Shown here one piece after another: positions 36,074 to 44,397 of a stretch of 64,000 nucleotides of DNA. The position numbers were made by a program, and so were the translations under genes. The notes below the pieces were generated by a model that was not told the DNA's origin, ran no database searches, and saw only the letters and a list, made by a program, of their open reading frames with translations. Where the stretch lies: contig NZ_VORA01000002.1 of the NCBI RefSeq assembly GCF_008477545.1, positions 896,784-960,783 of the forward strand, read 5' to 3'. Each line of letters opens with the position of its first letter. Position 1 is the first letter of the stretch. Source of the DNA: Roseibium aestuarii. GTDB taxonomy: Bacteria; Pseudomonadota; Alphaproteobacteria; Rhizobiales; Stappiaceae.

Positions 36074-36703
36074 TCACAAGCCGCCGGGTTCGGGCTGCAG
36101 ATCCTCCACCGGATAGCCTTCGGCACTCCACCCATCCATGCCCTCGGGCAGCCAGAGCACCTGCCGATAGCCATGAGCGAGCGCCCGCTTTGCGGCATTC
36201 CAGGACATCCAGCATCCGGCCTGACAGAAGATCACCAGCGGCCGGGTCCGGTCTCCGCCGGTCGCAGCCTGCAAGCCGTTGAGGAAATAGCTTTCCATCT
36301 CTGGCGCGAGATCGCCATAGCCCGCATTGGCCAGCCAGAGACTGCCCGGGATCGACTGGCGCGGCGGCTGGCGCCACAGGGTGCCGGCCGGCAGCCCCTT
36401 GGGCTTCGGCGGGCGCGGCATCACGTCGACAAAGGCCGCCGCCTTCTGCTCCCACAGATCATGCGCCTCCCGCGCATCGATGACCCGGGCGCCGGCGAGC
36501 GTGTCGGGAACCGGGGCGCGATACTCATCGAGCCGATAGCCCTTCGGTTCCGGCACGTCAGCGGCCAGGGCAGGGACAACGGGAAAACCGGAGGCGAGGA
36601 GACCTGAGACGGACAGGACGAACAAGGCTGCGAGAAAGCGGACAAGCGGCCAGAATCCTGCCCGCCGCCTCATCAAGCCCAGGCCGCTCTGTGCCGGTGT
36701 CAT
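36074..36703 (-). CDS. Rhodanese-like CxxxCW motif protein associated with PQQ-dependent catabolism
   Basis: This is a 209-residue exported protein. A hydrophobic signal segment (LVRFLAALFVLSVSGLLASG) precedes a rhodanese-like domain with VIDAREAHDLWEQ. The diagnostic CQAGCW occurs at residues 160-165, within VIFCQAGCWMSWNAAKRAL. The family is known only from PQQ alcohol/methanol dehydrogenase loci, and its function is unproven; the Cys pair suggests redox or sulfur chemistry. The ATG overlaps the stop of xoxJ (ATGA), making it the last gene of a xoxF-xoxG-xoxJ-rhodanese operon. Confidence 0.88.
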   Translation of the reverse strand: MTPAQSGLGLMRRRAGFWPLVRFLAALFVLSVSGLLASGFPVVPALAADVPEPKGYRLDEYRAPVPDTLAGARVIDAREAHDLWEQKAAAFVDVMPRPPKPKGLPAGTLWRQPPRQSIPGSLWLANAGYGDLAPEMESYFLNGLQAATGGDRTRPLVIFCQAGCWMSWNAAKRALAHGYRQVLWLPEGMDGWSAEGYPVEDLQPEPGGL

Positions 36704-37608
36704 GGCTTCGCCTCACCGGCCTGCTGATCGGGATAGAGCCACTCGGTCCCCATCTGGGTGAGAAGGGGCACGCCCGCGTCGACGAGGATCGCATCGATCT
36801 CCTTCTGGTTCCGGCGAATGAGCGAATTGAGCTTGCGCTGCCAGTCCTTCTCGCCGCGTCGCACCCCCATGGTGATGCGATAGAACATGCGCGGCAGCCC
36901 TGGCTCCTCCAGAAGCGGCACCAGCCGCAAGTCCGGATGGGACGCCTTGATCATCGGGCCGGCAATCGGCCCCCAGAGGATCGCCGCATCCACCTCCCCC
37001 GCCTCAACGGCCTGAAGCATGTCCCGGGGCGGATTCTCGTAGCGCCGGTCCACGACCAGCGGGAAGGGCCGCGCGGTCTTGAGCAGACCGTGAAGCGCCA
37101 GATGAGTGGCCGGCGGGCTGCCCGCGACGATGGCGATCCGTGCGCCGGAAAGCGCCGGATCACTCAGGCGGGAGACCTCGTCGAGCGGTCCGTTGCGCCG
37201 GGACACAAGCACATAGGCAGAGGTATAATAGTGGTTGGTGTTGAGGACCATCTCGTCGCCCTGGCCATAGCCGATCACCACATCGCAGCGGTTTTCGCCG
37301 AGTGTCCGGCGCACGAAACCGGTTGCCATGGGAAACCAGGTGTAGGTCAGCGGCAGCTCGAGCCGTTCGGCCAGAAGCTCGGCGATGCGGTTTTCGAACC
37401 CGCTGCCGTCTTCCGATGACAAGGGCAGGTTCGCCGGATCGGCGCAGACCCGGAAGGCCCGCTTCGAGGTCAGGTCGGCCGACTGGGCAAGCGCCTCGCC
37501 GCCGCCGCCCAAGCCAGAGAGGGTCGCGACAGCCAGAAAGGTCCCGAGCCAGGCCCGGGGCTTCTTGCTGCACAGGCGAGGCCCGTATTCAACCACCGAG
37601 GCAGGCAT
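36700..37608 (-). CDS. xoxJ: Quinoprotein dehydrogenase-associated periplasmic binding protein (XoxJ/MoxJ-like)
   Basis: This is a 302-residue periplasmic protein with a signal sequence ending near GGEALAQS. A solute-binding family 3 fold follows: FRVCADPANLPLSSEDGSGFENRIAELLAERLELPLTYTWFP. The conserved CDVVIGYGQGDEMVLNT comes next. XoxJ is essential or helpful for methanol dehydrogenase maturation in methylotrophs and is thought to bind partly folded dehydrogenase rather than a solute. The start (with GGGAGGCGGAG upstream) lies inside the 3' end of the cytochrome gene, a 20-bp overlap, so expression is coupled. Confidence 0.88.
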   Translation of the reverse strand: MPASVVEYGPRLCSKKPRAWLGTFLAVATLSGLGGGGEALAQSADLTSKRAFRVCADPANLPLSSEDGSGFENRIAELLAERLELPLTYTWFPMATGFVRRTLGENRCDVVIGYGQGDEMVLNTNHYYTSAYVLVSRRNGPLDEVSRLSDPALSGARIAIVAGSPPATHLALHGLLKTARPFPLVVDRRYENPPRDMLQAVEAGEVDAAILWGPIAGPMIKASHPDLRLVPLLEEPGLPRMFYRITMGVRRGEKDWQRKLNSLIRRNQKEIDAILVDAGVPLLTQMGTEWLYPDQQAGEAKP

Positions 37609-38206
37609 TCTCCGCCTCCCGGATTGCATCCGGCTTGCCTTCCTTCTTGGCCGGGCGGCCACGCGGCACCGCGTCCATGCCCCGCGCCTTGAGGTAGACG
37701 TAGATGTCGTTGAGATAGCACATCACGTTCGCATTGGTGCCGAAGGCCGGCATCACCGAGTTCTCGGCTGCATTGACCTTGGTGCGTCCGTTGGTCACCA
37801 CATCGACGAAACTGTAATAGTCGAGATCGATCGCCGACTTCTTCAGGGCCGGTGCATAGCTTGATCCCTCGCCCTCCGGGCCGTGGCAGACGTGGCATTC
37901 GGAGTGATAGCGCCGGAAGCCGGAATAGGTCAGCCAGTCCACCGTGCCGTCTTCCTTGATGGAATAGGTCGGCACGCCGTCCTCGGTGTAATAGACGCCG
38001 TCCTCCTGGCTTGCGGCGACGATGTTGGCCACCTGATAGGCTTCCGAGGTCTTGTCGACCTCCTCTGCAAGGGCAGCGCTGGAAACCAGTCCGGAGAAGG
38101 GGCCGATGAGCAGGGCCGCCGCGAGCGCCAGACCGGACACAGGTCCGAAAATGGGGCCGCAAATGGGGCCTGAGAAGGGGCCGAAGGAAGAAAGGGGAGC
38201 ACGCAT
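37589..38206 (-). CDS. xoxG: Periplasmic c-type cytochrome, electron acceptor of XoxF (XoxG)
   Basis: This is a 205-residue mono-heme cytochrome c of the cytochrome cL type. The heme motif CHVCH is at residues 104-108, and the likely axial Met is Met152 in NSVMPAFG. A long N-terminal export signal precedes the mature AEEVDKTSEAYQVAN. It takes electrons from the reduced PQQ of XoxF and passes them toward a terminal oxidase. I chose the start at MRAPLSS; a GTG 12 bp upstream is possible. The signal sequence contains an unusual 12-nt repeat. Two hairpins separate it from xoxF. Confidence 0.9.
   Translation of the reverse strand: MRAPLSSFGPFSGPICGPIFGPVSGLALAAALLIGPFSGLVSSAALAEEVDKTSEAYQVANIVAASQEDGVYYTEDGVPTYSIKEDGTVDWLTYSGFRRYHSECHVCHGPEGEGSSYAPALKKSAIDLDYYSFVDVVTNGRTKVNAAENSVMPAFGTNANVMCYLNDIYVYLKARGMDAVPRGRPAKKEGKPDAIREAENACLGG
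38135..38182 (-). repeat. Four 12-nt tandem repeats inside the XoxG signal sequence
   Basis: On the minus strand four consecutive 12-nt units begin GGCCCC or GGACCT (GGCCCCTTCTCA, GGCCCCATTTGC, GGCCCCATTTTC, GGACCTGTGTCC). They encode Gly-Pro-Phe-Ser, Gly-Pro-Ile-Cys, Gly-Pro-Ile-Phe and Gly-Pro-Val-Ser in the signal peptide. A further degenerate GPFS unit follows in the protein about 15 residues later. Slippage at this repeat could vary signal length. Confidence 0.8.
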
Positions 38207-38242
38207 CGTCTCAATCACCAAGGCTTCTGGAGTGTCAGACAG

Positions 38243-38305
38243 GTCCGGCGCAGGGACGTGGGATCCGCGCGCCGGACAAGGTGGGCGGCGACTGTGGCCG
38301 CCGCC
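38243..38305 (-). other. Two hairpins in the xoxF-xoxG spacer
   Basis: GTCCGGCGC (38243-38251) pairs exactly with 38269-38277 (17-nt loop), and GGCGGC (38284-38289) with GCCGCC (38300-38305). Neither has a U-tract. The pair lies just after the xoxF stop, where such structures commonly stabilise the upstream message, giving much more dehydrogenase than cytochrome. Confidence 0.6.
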
Positions 38306-38316
38306 TCGACGGGAGG

Positions 38317-40137
38317 TCACTCAGGCAGGGTGAACACCGTCAGCGTTCCGCCCAGAGCGGTATAGTCGCTCAGAGCCGCATACCCGCCGACGGCACCCAG
38401 ACCGTCATTCGGGTTGGTCAGCCCGGCTGCGAGGCCGATCCCGGCCCAGCCACCGACACCCGACAGGATCGCAACATATTGCTTGCCCTTGTGGGTATAG
38501 GTCATGAAGTTGCCGATGATCCCGGACGGAGTCTTGAACTTGTAGAGAAGCTCACCCGTTTCCGCGCTCACGGCCTTCACGTGGCCTTCCAGCGTGCCGT
38601 AGAAGACGATGTCGCCTGCGGTCGCCATGGCACCCGACCAGACCGAGAACTGCTCCGGCAGGGACCACTTGATCTTGCCGTTGACATTGTCCCAGGCAAT
38701 GAAGTTGCCCATGCCGCCATGGCTGCCTTCCGGCGGATACATGGACAGCGTCGCACCCACATAGGGCTGACCGGCCGTGTAGCTGACGCGGAACGGCTCG
38801 TAGTCCATGCAGACGTGGTTGGTCGGCACATAGAAGGTCTGGGTCTTGGGCGAATAGGCCGCCGGCTGCTGGTCCTTGGACCCGAGAGCCGCCGGGCAGA
38901 TGCCGGTGGAATTCGTGTCTTCCCCGTTCTGCTCGGTGGAATACTGCGCCACCACGGCCGGACGGCCATAGGTGTCGGAGTTCTTGTCCATGTCGACACC
39001 GGTGGTCCAGTTCACGACCGGATCATACTTTTCCGCCACCAGCAGTTCGCCGCTTTCCCGGTCAAGCGTATAGCCCAGGCCGTTGCGGTCGAAGTGGGTC
39101 AGAAGCTTGCGCATCTGGCCGCCGATTTCCTGCTCGGTCAGGATCATCTCGTTGATGCCGTCGAAGTCCCACTCGTCGTGGGGCGTCATCTGATAGACCC
39201 ACTTGGCCATGCCGGTGTCCGCATCTCGTGCGAAGATGGTCATGGACCAGCGGTTGTCGCCCGGGCGCTGGGCCGGGTTCCAGGTCGACGGGTTGCCCGT
39301 GCCGTAATAGATCAGGTTCAGCTCGGGATCATAGGAATACCAGCCCCAGGTGGTGCCGCCGCCGATCTTCCACTGGTCCCCTTCCCAGGTCGCCGTGCCG
39401 CTGTCCTTGCCGACCGGCTTGCCCAGATGGGTGGTCTTTTCCGGATCCATCAGCGTGTCGCTGTCCGGGCCCATGGAATAGCCGCGCCAGGCGACCGAAC
39501 CGTCGGACATCTTGTAGGCGGTCACCGAACCGCGCACACCGAATTCACCCCCGGAAATGCCGACGATGATCGTGTCCTTGACCGGCATCACGGTTGCCGT
39601 GTTGGTTTCCCCCTTGGAGGGATCGCCGTTGATCACGGACCAGACCTTCTCGCCGGTCTTGGCATCGAGGGCCACGACCGTCGTGTCGGCCTGATGCAGG
39701 AAGATCTTGCCGTCGCCATAGGCCAGACCACGGTTCACCGTGTCGCAGCACATGACAGGCACGACATTGGCGTCCTGCTTGGGCTCGTATTTCCAGAGCA
39801 CCTTGCCCTCGTTGTTGAGGTCAAGCGCATAGACAATGTTGGGGAACGGCGTGTGCACATACATCACGTCGCCGATCACCAGCGGCGAGCCTTCATGGCC
39901 ACGCAGCACGCCGGTAGAGAAGCTCCAGGCGACCTGCAGCTTGCCCACGTTGTCGGCGTTGATCTGGTCCAGCTCGGAATAACGGTGGTTGGAATAGTTG
40001 CCCGTCTGGATGACCCACTGGTTCGGGTCGTTCATCAGGGATTTCAGTTCCTCATTGGCGACGGCCGCGGCCGAACTGCCAATCAGGAAGGCTGCTGTCG
40101 CGGCGAGAAGCCGCTTGTCACGCATTAGCCGTTTCAT
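38317..40137 (-). CDS. xoxF: Lanthanide-type PQQ-dependent methanol dehydrogenase (XoxF)
   Basis: This is a 606-residue periplasmic quinoprotein that oxidises methanol with PQQ. The signal peptide ends at AAAVA-NEE. The W-motif propeller is complete. Adjacent Cys130-Cys131 form the vicinal disulfide over PQQ. Metal ligands are Glu198 (SGGEFG) and Asn282 (GTGNPSTWN). DEWDFDG places catalytic Asp324 and, two residues on, Asp326. This extra Asp replaces the Ala of calcium-dependent MxaF and marks lanthanide-dependent XoxF. The second of two adjacent ATGs was chosen because it is better spaced from GGGAGGAA. No mxaF or mxaI is in the window. Ethanol or other alcohols may also be substrates. Confidence 0.95.
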   Translation of the reverse strand: MKRLMRDKRLLAATAAFLIGSSAAAVANEELKSLMNDPNQWVIQTGNYSNHRYSELDQINADNVGKLQVAWSFSTGVLRGHEGSPLVIGDVMYVHTPFPNIVYALDLNNEGKVLWKYEPKQDANVVPVMCCDTVNRGLAYGDGKIFLHQADTTVVALDAKTGEKVWSVINGDPSKGETNTATVMPVKDTIIVGISGGEFGVRGSVTAYKMSDGSVAWRGYSMGPDSDTLMDPEKTTHLGKPVGKDSGTATWEGDQWKIGGGTTWGWYSYDPELNLIYYGTGNPSTWNPAQRPGDNRWSMTIFARDADTGMAKWVYQMTPHDEWDFDGINEMILTEQEIGGQMRKLLTHFDRNGLGYTLDRESGELLVAEKYDPVVNWTTGVDMDKNSDTYGRPAVVAQYSTEQNGEDTNSTGICPAALGSKDQQPAAYSPKTQTFYVPTNHVCMDYEPFRVSYTAGQPYVGATLSMYPPEGSHGGMGNFIAWDNVNGKIKWSLPEQFSVWSGAMATAGDIVFYGTLEGHVKAVSAETGELLYKFKTPSGIIGNFMTYTHKGKQYVAILSGVGGWAGIGLAAGLTNPNDGLGAVGGYAALSDYTALGGTLTVFTLPE

Positions 40138-40184
40138 CATTTCCTCCCATAGAGATCCCGATCCGGGCGAGCCCGCCTGCGCAA

Positions 40185-40206
40185 CCGGGGCCTCCTCCGG
40201 CCCCGG
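40185..40206 (-). other. Hairpin in the xoxF leader with an SD-like loop
   Basis: CCGGGGCC pairs with GGCCCCGG (8 bp) around a 6-nt loop that reads GGAGGA on the xoxF message strand. It lies about 48-69 nt upstream of the xoxF start. A purine-rich Shine-Dalgarno-like loop on a strong stem is unusual and could be a site for RNA-based control, or simply a stability element. Confidence 0.55.
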
Positions 40207-40258
40207 CATCGGGTGAACGCATTCCGGTGCGGCCGACCCATCGCCGACCGTTCCACCC

Positions 40259-40276
40259 GACCGGCCTTCGCCGGTC
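40259..40276 (-). other. Second hairpin in the fghA-xoxF spacer
   Basis: GACCGGC pairs with GCCGGTC (7 bp, 4-nt loop), about 120-140 nt upstream of the xoxF start and 77 bp upstream (on the + axis, rightward is 5') of the fghA stop at 40353. The genes run fghA after adhI and xoxF separately on the same strand; this 215-bp spacer must hold the xoxF promoter unless fghA reads through. Confidence 0.45.
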
Positions 40277-40352
40277 CCATCGCCAGATCTCTGCCCTCCG
40301 CGCGACGCCCCCGTCGCGGCTCGGGCTCCTCCGAAACCTCGCGAATTCCCTG

Positions 40353-41183
40353 TCAGGCGCTGGCCAGACGCTCCGCATGCCAGCGCACGTGATCCTCGCC
40401 AAAGCTGGCGACGAAGAAATAGCTGTGGTCATATCCCGGCTGCAGGCGCAGCACGGAAGGCTGCCGGGTCCGCGCCAGGGCTTCCGCCATCGCCTCCGGC
40501 CGCAACAGGTCGAGAAACTGGTCCGCCGCGCCCTGGTCGATCAGGATGTCTCCCTTCCACCCCGCCTCCTCCAGCAACAGGCTGGCGTCATGGGCAGCCC
40601 ACTGCGCCTCGTCATCCCCCAGATAGGCGGAGAGCTGCTTGCGGCCCCAGTCCGACCGGGTCGGGTTGACGATCGGCGCGAATGCCGAGAGGGATCGGTA
40701 GCGGTCCGGGTTGCGCAGGGCGATGGTGATCGCCCCGTGGCCACCCATGGAATGCCCGGTGATGCCGTGCACGCCGTTCAGCGCAAATTCGCTTTCCAGA
40801 AGCGCCGGCAGTTCCTTCACCACGTAGTCGTACATCTGGTAATGGCCGCGCCAGGGCGCCTGGGTGGCATTAACGTAGAACCCCGCCCCCTGACCCAGGT
40901 CATAGGCGTCGTCATCAGCCACCCCCTCGCCCCGGGGCGAGGTGTCGGGAAAGATCAGCGCCAGACCGTGCCGGGCCGCATGGGCCTGCAGGCCGGCCTT
41001 TGTCATGGCATTCTCGTGGGTACAGGTCAGCCCGGAGAGGAACCACAGGGCCGGCACCGGCCGCTCCTCTGCCTGAGGCGGCATGAAGACCCCGAGCGTC
41101 ATGGAGCAGCGGCACACGTCGGACCGATGCCGGACCACCGTCTGCACGCCACCGAAGCACCGGTTCTGCGACAGGATCTCCAT
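40353..41183 (-). CDS. fghA: S-formylglutathione hydrolase
   Basis: FghA hydrolyses S-formylglutathione to formate and glutathione. The 276-residue alpha/beta hydrolase has its nucleophile Ser145 in GHSMGGHG. Family hallmarks include [41 protein letters not shown] and the C-terminal His in YDHSYFF. The length matches the esterase D family (about 280). I chose the start at [12 protein letters not shown], the canonical beginning, 8 bp after the adhI stop; a longer frame upstream is a shadow of adhI. Together with Gfa and the dehydrogenase it completes the glutathione formaldehyde pathway. Confidence 0.94.
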   Translation of the reverse strand: MEILSQNRCFGGVQTVVRHRSDVCRCSMTLGVFMPPQAEERPVPALWFLSGLTCTHENAMTKAGLQAHAARHGLALIFPDTSPRGEGVADDDAYDLGQGAGFYVNATQAPWRGHYQMYDYVVKELPALLESEFALNGVHGITGHSMGGHGAITIALRNPDRYRSLSAFAPIVNPTRSDWGRKQLSAYLGDDEAQWAAHDASLLLEEAGWKGDILIDQGAADQFLDLLRPEAMAEALARTRQPSVLRLQPGYDHSYFFVASFGEDHVRWHAERLASA

Positions 41184-41191
41184 GGCGCCGC

Positions 41192-42304
41192 TCAATAGAC
41201 CACCACCGCACGGATGGACTTGCCCTCGTGCATCAGGTCGAAGCCGTGGTTGATCTCGTCCAGGCTGAGACGATGGGTGATCATCGGGTCGATCTCGATC
41301 TTGCCCTGCATGTACCAGTCGACGATCTTCGGCACGTCGGTGCGCCCGCGCGCGCCGCCGAACGCCGTGCCGCGCCAGTTGCGCCCGGTCACCAGCTGGA
41401 AGGGACGGGTGGAGATCTCGGCCCCGGCCGGTGCCACGCCGATGATGATGCTTTCGCCCCAGCCCTTGTGGGCAGACTCCAGCGCCGTGCGCATGACCTT
41501 CACATTGCCCGTGGCATCGAAGGTGTAATCCGCGCCACCCTTCGTCAGGTTGACGAGATAGGCCACCAGATCCCCGTCGACCTCGGAAGGGTTGACGAAA
41601 TCGGTCATGCCGAAACGCTCGGCAATCGCCTTCTTCGACGGATTGAGATCCACCCCGACGATCTGGTCCGCGCCCGCCAGACGCAGGCCCTGAATGACGT
41701 TGAGCCCGATGCCGCCGAGACCGAAAACGATGGCCCGGGAGCCGATCTCGACCTTCGCCGTATTGATCACCGCGCCAATGCCCGTGGTGACGCCGCAACC
41801 GATATAGCAGACGATGTCGAAGGGCGCGTCCTCGCGGATCTTCGCCAGGGCGATTTCGGGCAGAACCGTATAGTTGGAGAAGGTCGAGCAGCCCATGTAG
41901 TGGTGGATCTTCTCCCCATCCAGGGTGGTGAAGCGCGAGGTGCCGTCCGGCATCAGCCCCTGGCCCTGGGTCGAGCGGATCGCCTGGCACAGGTTGGTCT
42001 TGGGGTGGAGGCAGTACTCGCATTGCCGGCATTCCGGCGTGTAGAGCGGGATCACGTGGTCACCCGGCTTGAGCGAGGTCACCCCCGGTCCGACCTCGAC
42101 GACGACGCCCGCGCCCTCATGGCCCAGAATGGCGGGAAACAGCCCCTCCGGGTCATCGCCCGAGCGGGTGAACTCGTCCGTGTGGCACAGGCCTGTTGCC
42201 TTGATCTCGACAAGCACCTCGAAGGCCTTGGGACCCTCCAGGTTGACTTCGGTCACAACGAGGGGCTTTCCGGCCTGAACAGCCAGAGCAGCGCGTGTGC
42301 GCAT
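41192..42304 (-). CDS. adhI: S-(hydroxymethyl)glutathione dehydrogenase / class III alcohol dehydrogenase
   Basis: This enzyme oxidises S-(hydroxymethyl)glutathione with NAD. It is a 370-residue zinc medium-chain dehydrogenase. The catalytic zinc site is [14 protein letters not shown] and [12 protein letters not shown]. The structural zinc site is [15 protein letters not shown]. The NAD fold is visible in [20 protein letters not shown]. Class III traits include [19 protein letters not shown] and [25 protein letters not shown] ribosome site precedes the ATG. It is first in the adhI-fghA pair and divergent from an exported protein gene, with the shared promoter motif in between. Confidence 0.95.
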   Translation of the reverse strand: MRTRAALAVQAGKPLVVTEVNLEGPKAFEVLVEIKATGLCHTDEFTRSGDDPEGLFPAILGHEGAGVVVEVGPGVTSLKPGDHVIPLYTPECRQCEYCLHPKTNLCQAIRSTQGQGLMPDGTSRFTTLDGEKIHHYMGCSTFSNYTVLPEIALAKIREDAPFDIVCYIGCGVTTGIGAVINTAKVEIGSRAIVFGLGGIGLNVIQGLRLAGADQIVGVDLNPSKKAIAERFGMTDFVNPSEVDGDLVAYLVNLTKGGADYTFDATGNVKVMRTALESAHKGWGESIIIGVAPAGAEISTRPFQLVTGRNWRGTAFGGARGRTDVPKIVDWYMQGKIEIDPMITHRLSLDEINHGFDLMHEGKSIRAVVVY

Positions 42305-42404
42305 GGTTTTTCCTCCCGATATCCGGTCTGAGAGCCGGATTAACTGTTCGTAATGTTCGATCTGAGCCGATTATAGAAACGCCCCCCCGACCCACAATTG
42401 CGAC

Positions 42405-42426
42405 CTTAGTGTGTAAATCGAGACCT
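42405..42426. promoter_or_regulatory. Shared promoter motif, copy A (between adhI and the exported protein gene at 42484)
   Basis: CTTAG-N9-CGAGACCT matches copy B at 34356-34377 in 16 of 22 positions. Toward the plus-strand gene, a TATACT box (42448-42453) begins 22 nt after the motif. That places the motif over or just upstream of the -35 region, as expected for an activator. Confidence 0.5.
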
Positions 42427-42483
42427 GCATTTGCGCAGGCGCCCTCCTATACTGGCTTGAGCAAGAACGACGAGGACCGAACC

Positions 42484-43161
42484 ATGCGGAAGCTGCAAGG
42501 AACGAGCCGAAGACAGGACGCGCGCCCGCAGGGGTCTCGTCCACCGCGCGCGCTTTGCGCCCCGTTTCCAGGTCTGGTTCTGGGGGCCGCACTGATGCTT
42601 GGCACGGCCCTTCCAGGGCACGCCGAAACCTTCACCGATCCGGAGTGGCCCTGTGTACAGCGCAAGGTCGAGACCCTGTCGCTGGGGGTCATGTGGCCGG
42701 CTCCGGTCGACGACCAACCCTTGTCCCGGGAGGGCAAGGATCTGGCCGATCAGATCTCCCTGCGCCGCGTCGATCTGGAGACCGCGGAGGCGGAGATCGC
42801 CCGATGGATCGCAGCCCATCCCGGTCTGGACCCGGCCGAACCCGGCCGCATCTTCCGCGCCAGTTTCGAGCGACTTTCCTCCACCCGCAGCCGCATCATG
42901 AGCGGCATCGTCACCTACGCCCAGAAGCAGACCCAACTCAGTGCCCGCATCGAGGCCGCCCGGGAGGAATTTGCGACGGTCGAGGCCAGCGAGACCCCGG
43001 ATTTCGATCGCCTCGACACGCTGGAGGAGCAGATCGCGTGGGACGAGCGGATCTTTCAGGATCGCCAGCGGGCGCTCACCTATGTCTGCGAGACGCCGGT
43101 TTTGATCGAAAAGCGGATCTACGCCCTCTCCCGTCTGCTGCAGGAGGCCCTGCCCGAATAG
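42484..43161 (+). CDS. Exported coiled-coil protein of unknown function in the PQQ cluster
   Basis: This is a 225-residue protein with an N-terminal basic segment and hydrophobic signal (LVLGAALMLGTALPGHAET). The mature part is mostly helical and charged, with RRVDLETAEAEIARWIAAHP, TYAQKQTQLSARIEAAREEF and FDRLDTLEEQIAWDERIFQDRQRAL. Two cysteines (PCVQRKVETL and YVCETPV) could form a disulfide bridging its ends. GAGGACC precedes the start. I do not recognise a named domain. Divergence from adhI and its place beside the relay genes suggest a periplasmic accessory of XoxF. Confidence 0.75.
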   Translation: MRKLQGTSRRQDARPQGSRPPRALCAPFPGLVLGAALMLGTALPGHAETFTDPEWPCVQRKVETLSLGVMWPAPVDDQPLSREGKDLADQISLRRVDLETAEAEIARWIAAHPGLDPAEPGRIFRASFERLSSTRSRIMSGIVTYAQKQTQLSARIEAAREEFATVEASETPDFDRLDTLEEQIAWDERIFQDRQRALTYVCETPVLIEKRIYALSRLLQEALPE

Positions 43162-43173
43162 GGCACGGGCGCC

Positions 43174-44238
43174 CTACTCCCACTCCAGCTCCGTATAGGC
43201 CGCCGTCGCGTTACGGCTTCCATAGGCTTCGAACAGCTCCCAGCTTTCACCGGCCTCCCGCCCTGCGTGGGAGGCTGCCGCCGAGAGGGTCTCTCCGGCC
43301 GCCAGCGCCGCGCGGGTCTCCTGTTCCAGAGCCTCCAGATAGCGCCGCAAGGGGGCAGCGGCATCGGGCCAGGAGAGGTTGCGCGCCCCGTGTCCCGGCA
43401 CGACCCGGGCGAAGGGCCGGACAGCGAGCGTATCAAGCCCGCGCAACCACCCTTTCAGCGACCCGTCCACCACCGGCAGATGCCGGTCGAAGAGCACGTC
43501 CCCGAGAAACGCGGTCCCGGTCGCCCGGTCCACCACCACGAGATCCGCAAGGCTGTGGCCGGTCTCCTGCGGGAGCAGATCCAGCACCCGGTTCCCGAGA
43601 TCCAGCGTCATCCCGGGAGAGGCTGGGACGATCAGCTCGGGTGACAGGATCCGGCTGCCGAGAAAGACCTCCTCTCCGAGCGACCTGCGGAAGGTTGTCG
43701 TGTAAGTCTCCGTCCGCTCGGCCAGGGCACGGGGCAGGCGTTCATGCCCGATCACCGTTGCCCCGGCCTCGACGAAGACCTCGGCTCCGAGCAGATGATC
43801 CGGGTGAAGATGGGTCAGCACCAGATGACTGATCGGCAGGTCTGTCAGTTGCCGGATCGCCCGGTAGACTTCCTCGCCCACCCGCCGCGATCCCCCCGCA
43901 TCGATCACGGCAACGCTGCGCGCGCCAATCACGAAGCCGATGTTGGACAGATCCCCGCCGCTCGACGGGTCCGGCACGGAGACCCGTCCCTCGTGCACAT
44001 GGACACCCGGCGCGATCTCGCGGAAGACAAGGGAAGAAGCCGCCACATGGTTGCAGGATACGGCACCCGTCCCCGGCACCACCTGCCAGGGCGACGGCCG
44101 GGCGGCGAGCGCCGCCTGACATGGCTCCACGCTTGCGCGCCCGTAGCCCGGGAGCAGCATCTCGCGGCACGGCGTGTCGCCGCCCCCGGGCGGAACCCCG
44201 ACGCCCAGCGCACAGATCAGGATGAATGCCTCGAACAC
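43174..44238 (-). CDS. Quinoprotein relay system zinc metallohydrolase (SoxH-related)
   Basis: This is a 354-residue metallo-beta-lactamase-fold protein. The zinc motif THLHPDH is at residues 142-148, followed by GHSLADLVVVDRATGTAFLGDVLFD and VPGHGARN. The N-terminal ~60 residues carry Cys residues (CREMLLPGYGRASVEPC and AVSC) that precede the hydrolase fold. The combination fits the SoxH-related hydrolase found only beside PQQ dehydrogenases and SoxYZ-like carriers. The hydrophobic N-terminus (FILICALGVGVPPG) suggests export. It is divergent from the SoxYZ carrier gene, and its substrate is probably a carrier-bound thioester or persulfide (inference). Confidence 0.85.
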   Translation of the reverse strand: MFEAFILICALGVGVPPGGGDTPCREMLLPGYGRASVEPCQAALAARPSPWQVVPGTGAVSCNHVAASSLVFREIAPGVHVHEGRVSVPDPSSGGDLSNIGFVIGARSVAVIDAGGSRRVGEEVYRAIRQLTDLPISHLVLTHLHPDHLLGAEVFVEAGATVIGHERLPRALAERTETYTTTFRRSLGEEVFLGSRILSPELIVPASPGMTLDLGNRVLDLLPQETGHSLADLVVVDRATGTAFLGDVLFDRHLPVVDGSLKGWLRGLDTLAVRPFARVVPGHGARNLSWPDAAAPLRRYLEALEQETRAALAAGETLSAAASHAGREAGESWELFEAYGSRNATAAYTELEWE

Positions 44239-44397
44239 GTCACCAGCCTCCTCGCTGGCGGTTCCCCGCCCAGTCCAACGCGCCCAGTCTGACGGGTCCG
44301 GACCGTCTGCCTACACATCCGAAAGGCTCGGTTCTACGGCTTTCCCCTGACTGCTATCCTGCACCGATCCATGGACAGTTCCGGGAGGACCATCCAG

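Noticed and set aside
38317..40137. Assignment as calcium-dependent MxaF
   Set aside because: The Asp two residues after the catalytic Asp (DEWDFDG) and the absence of mxaI and most mxa genes point to XoxF.
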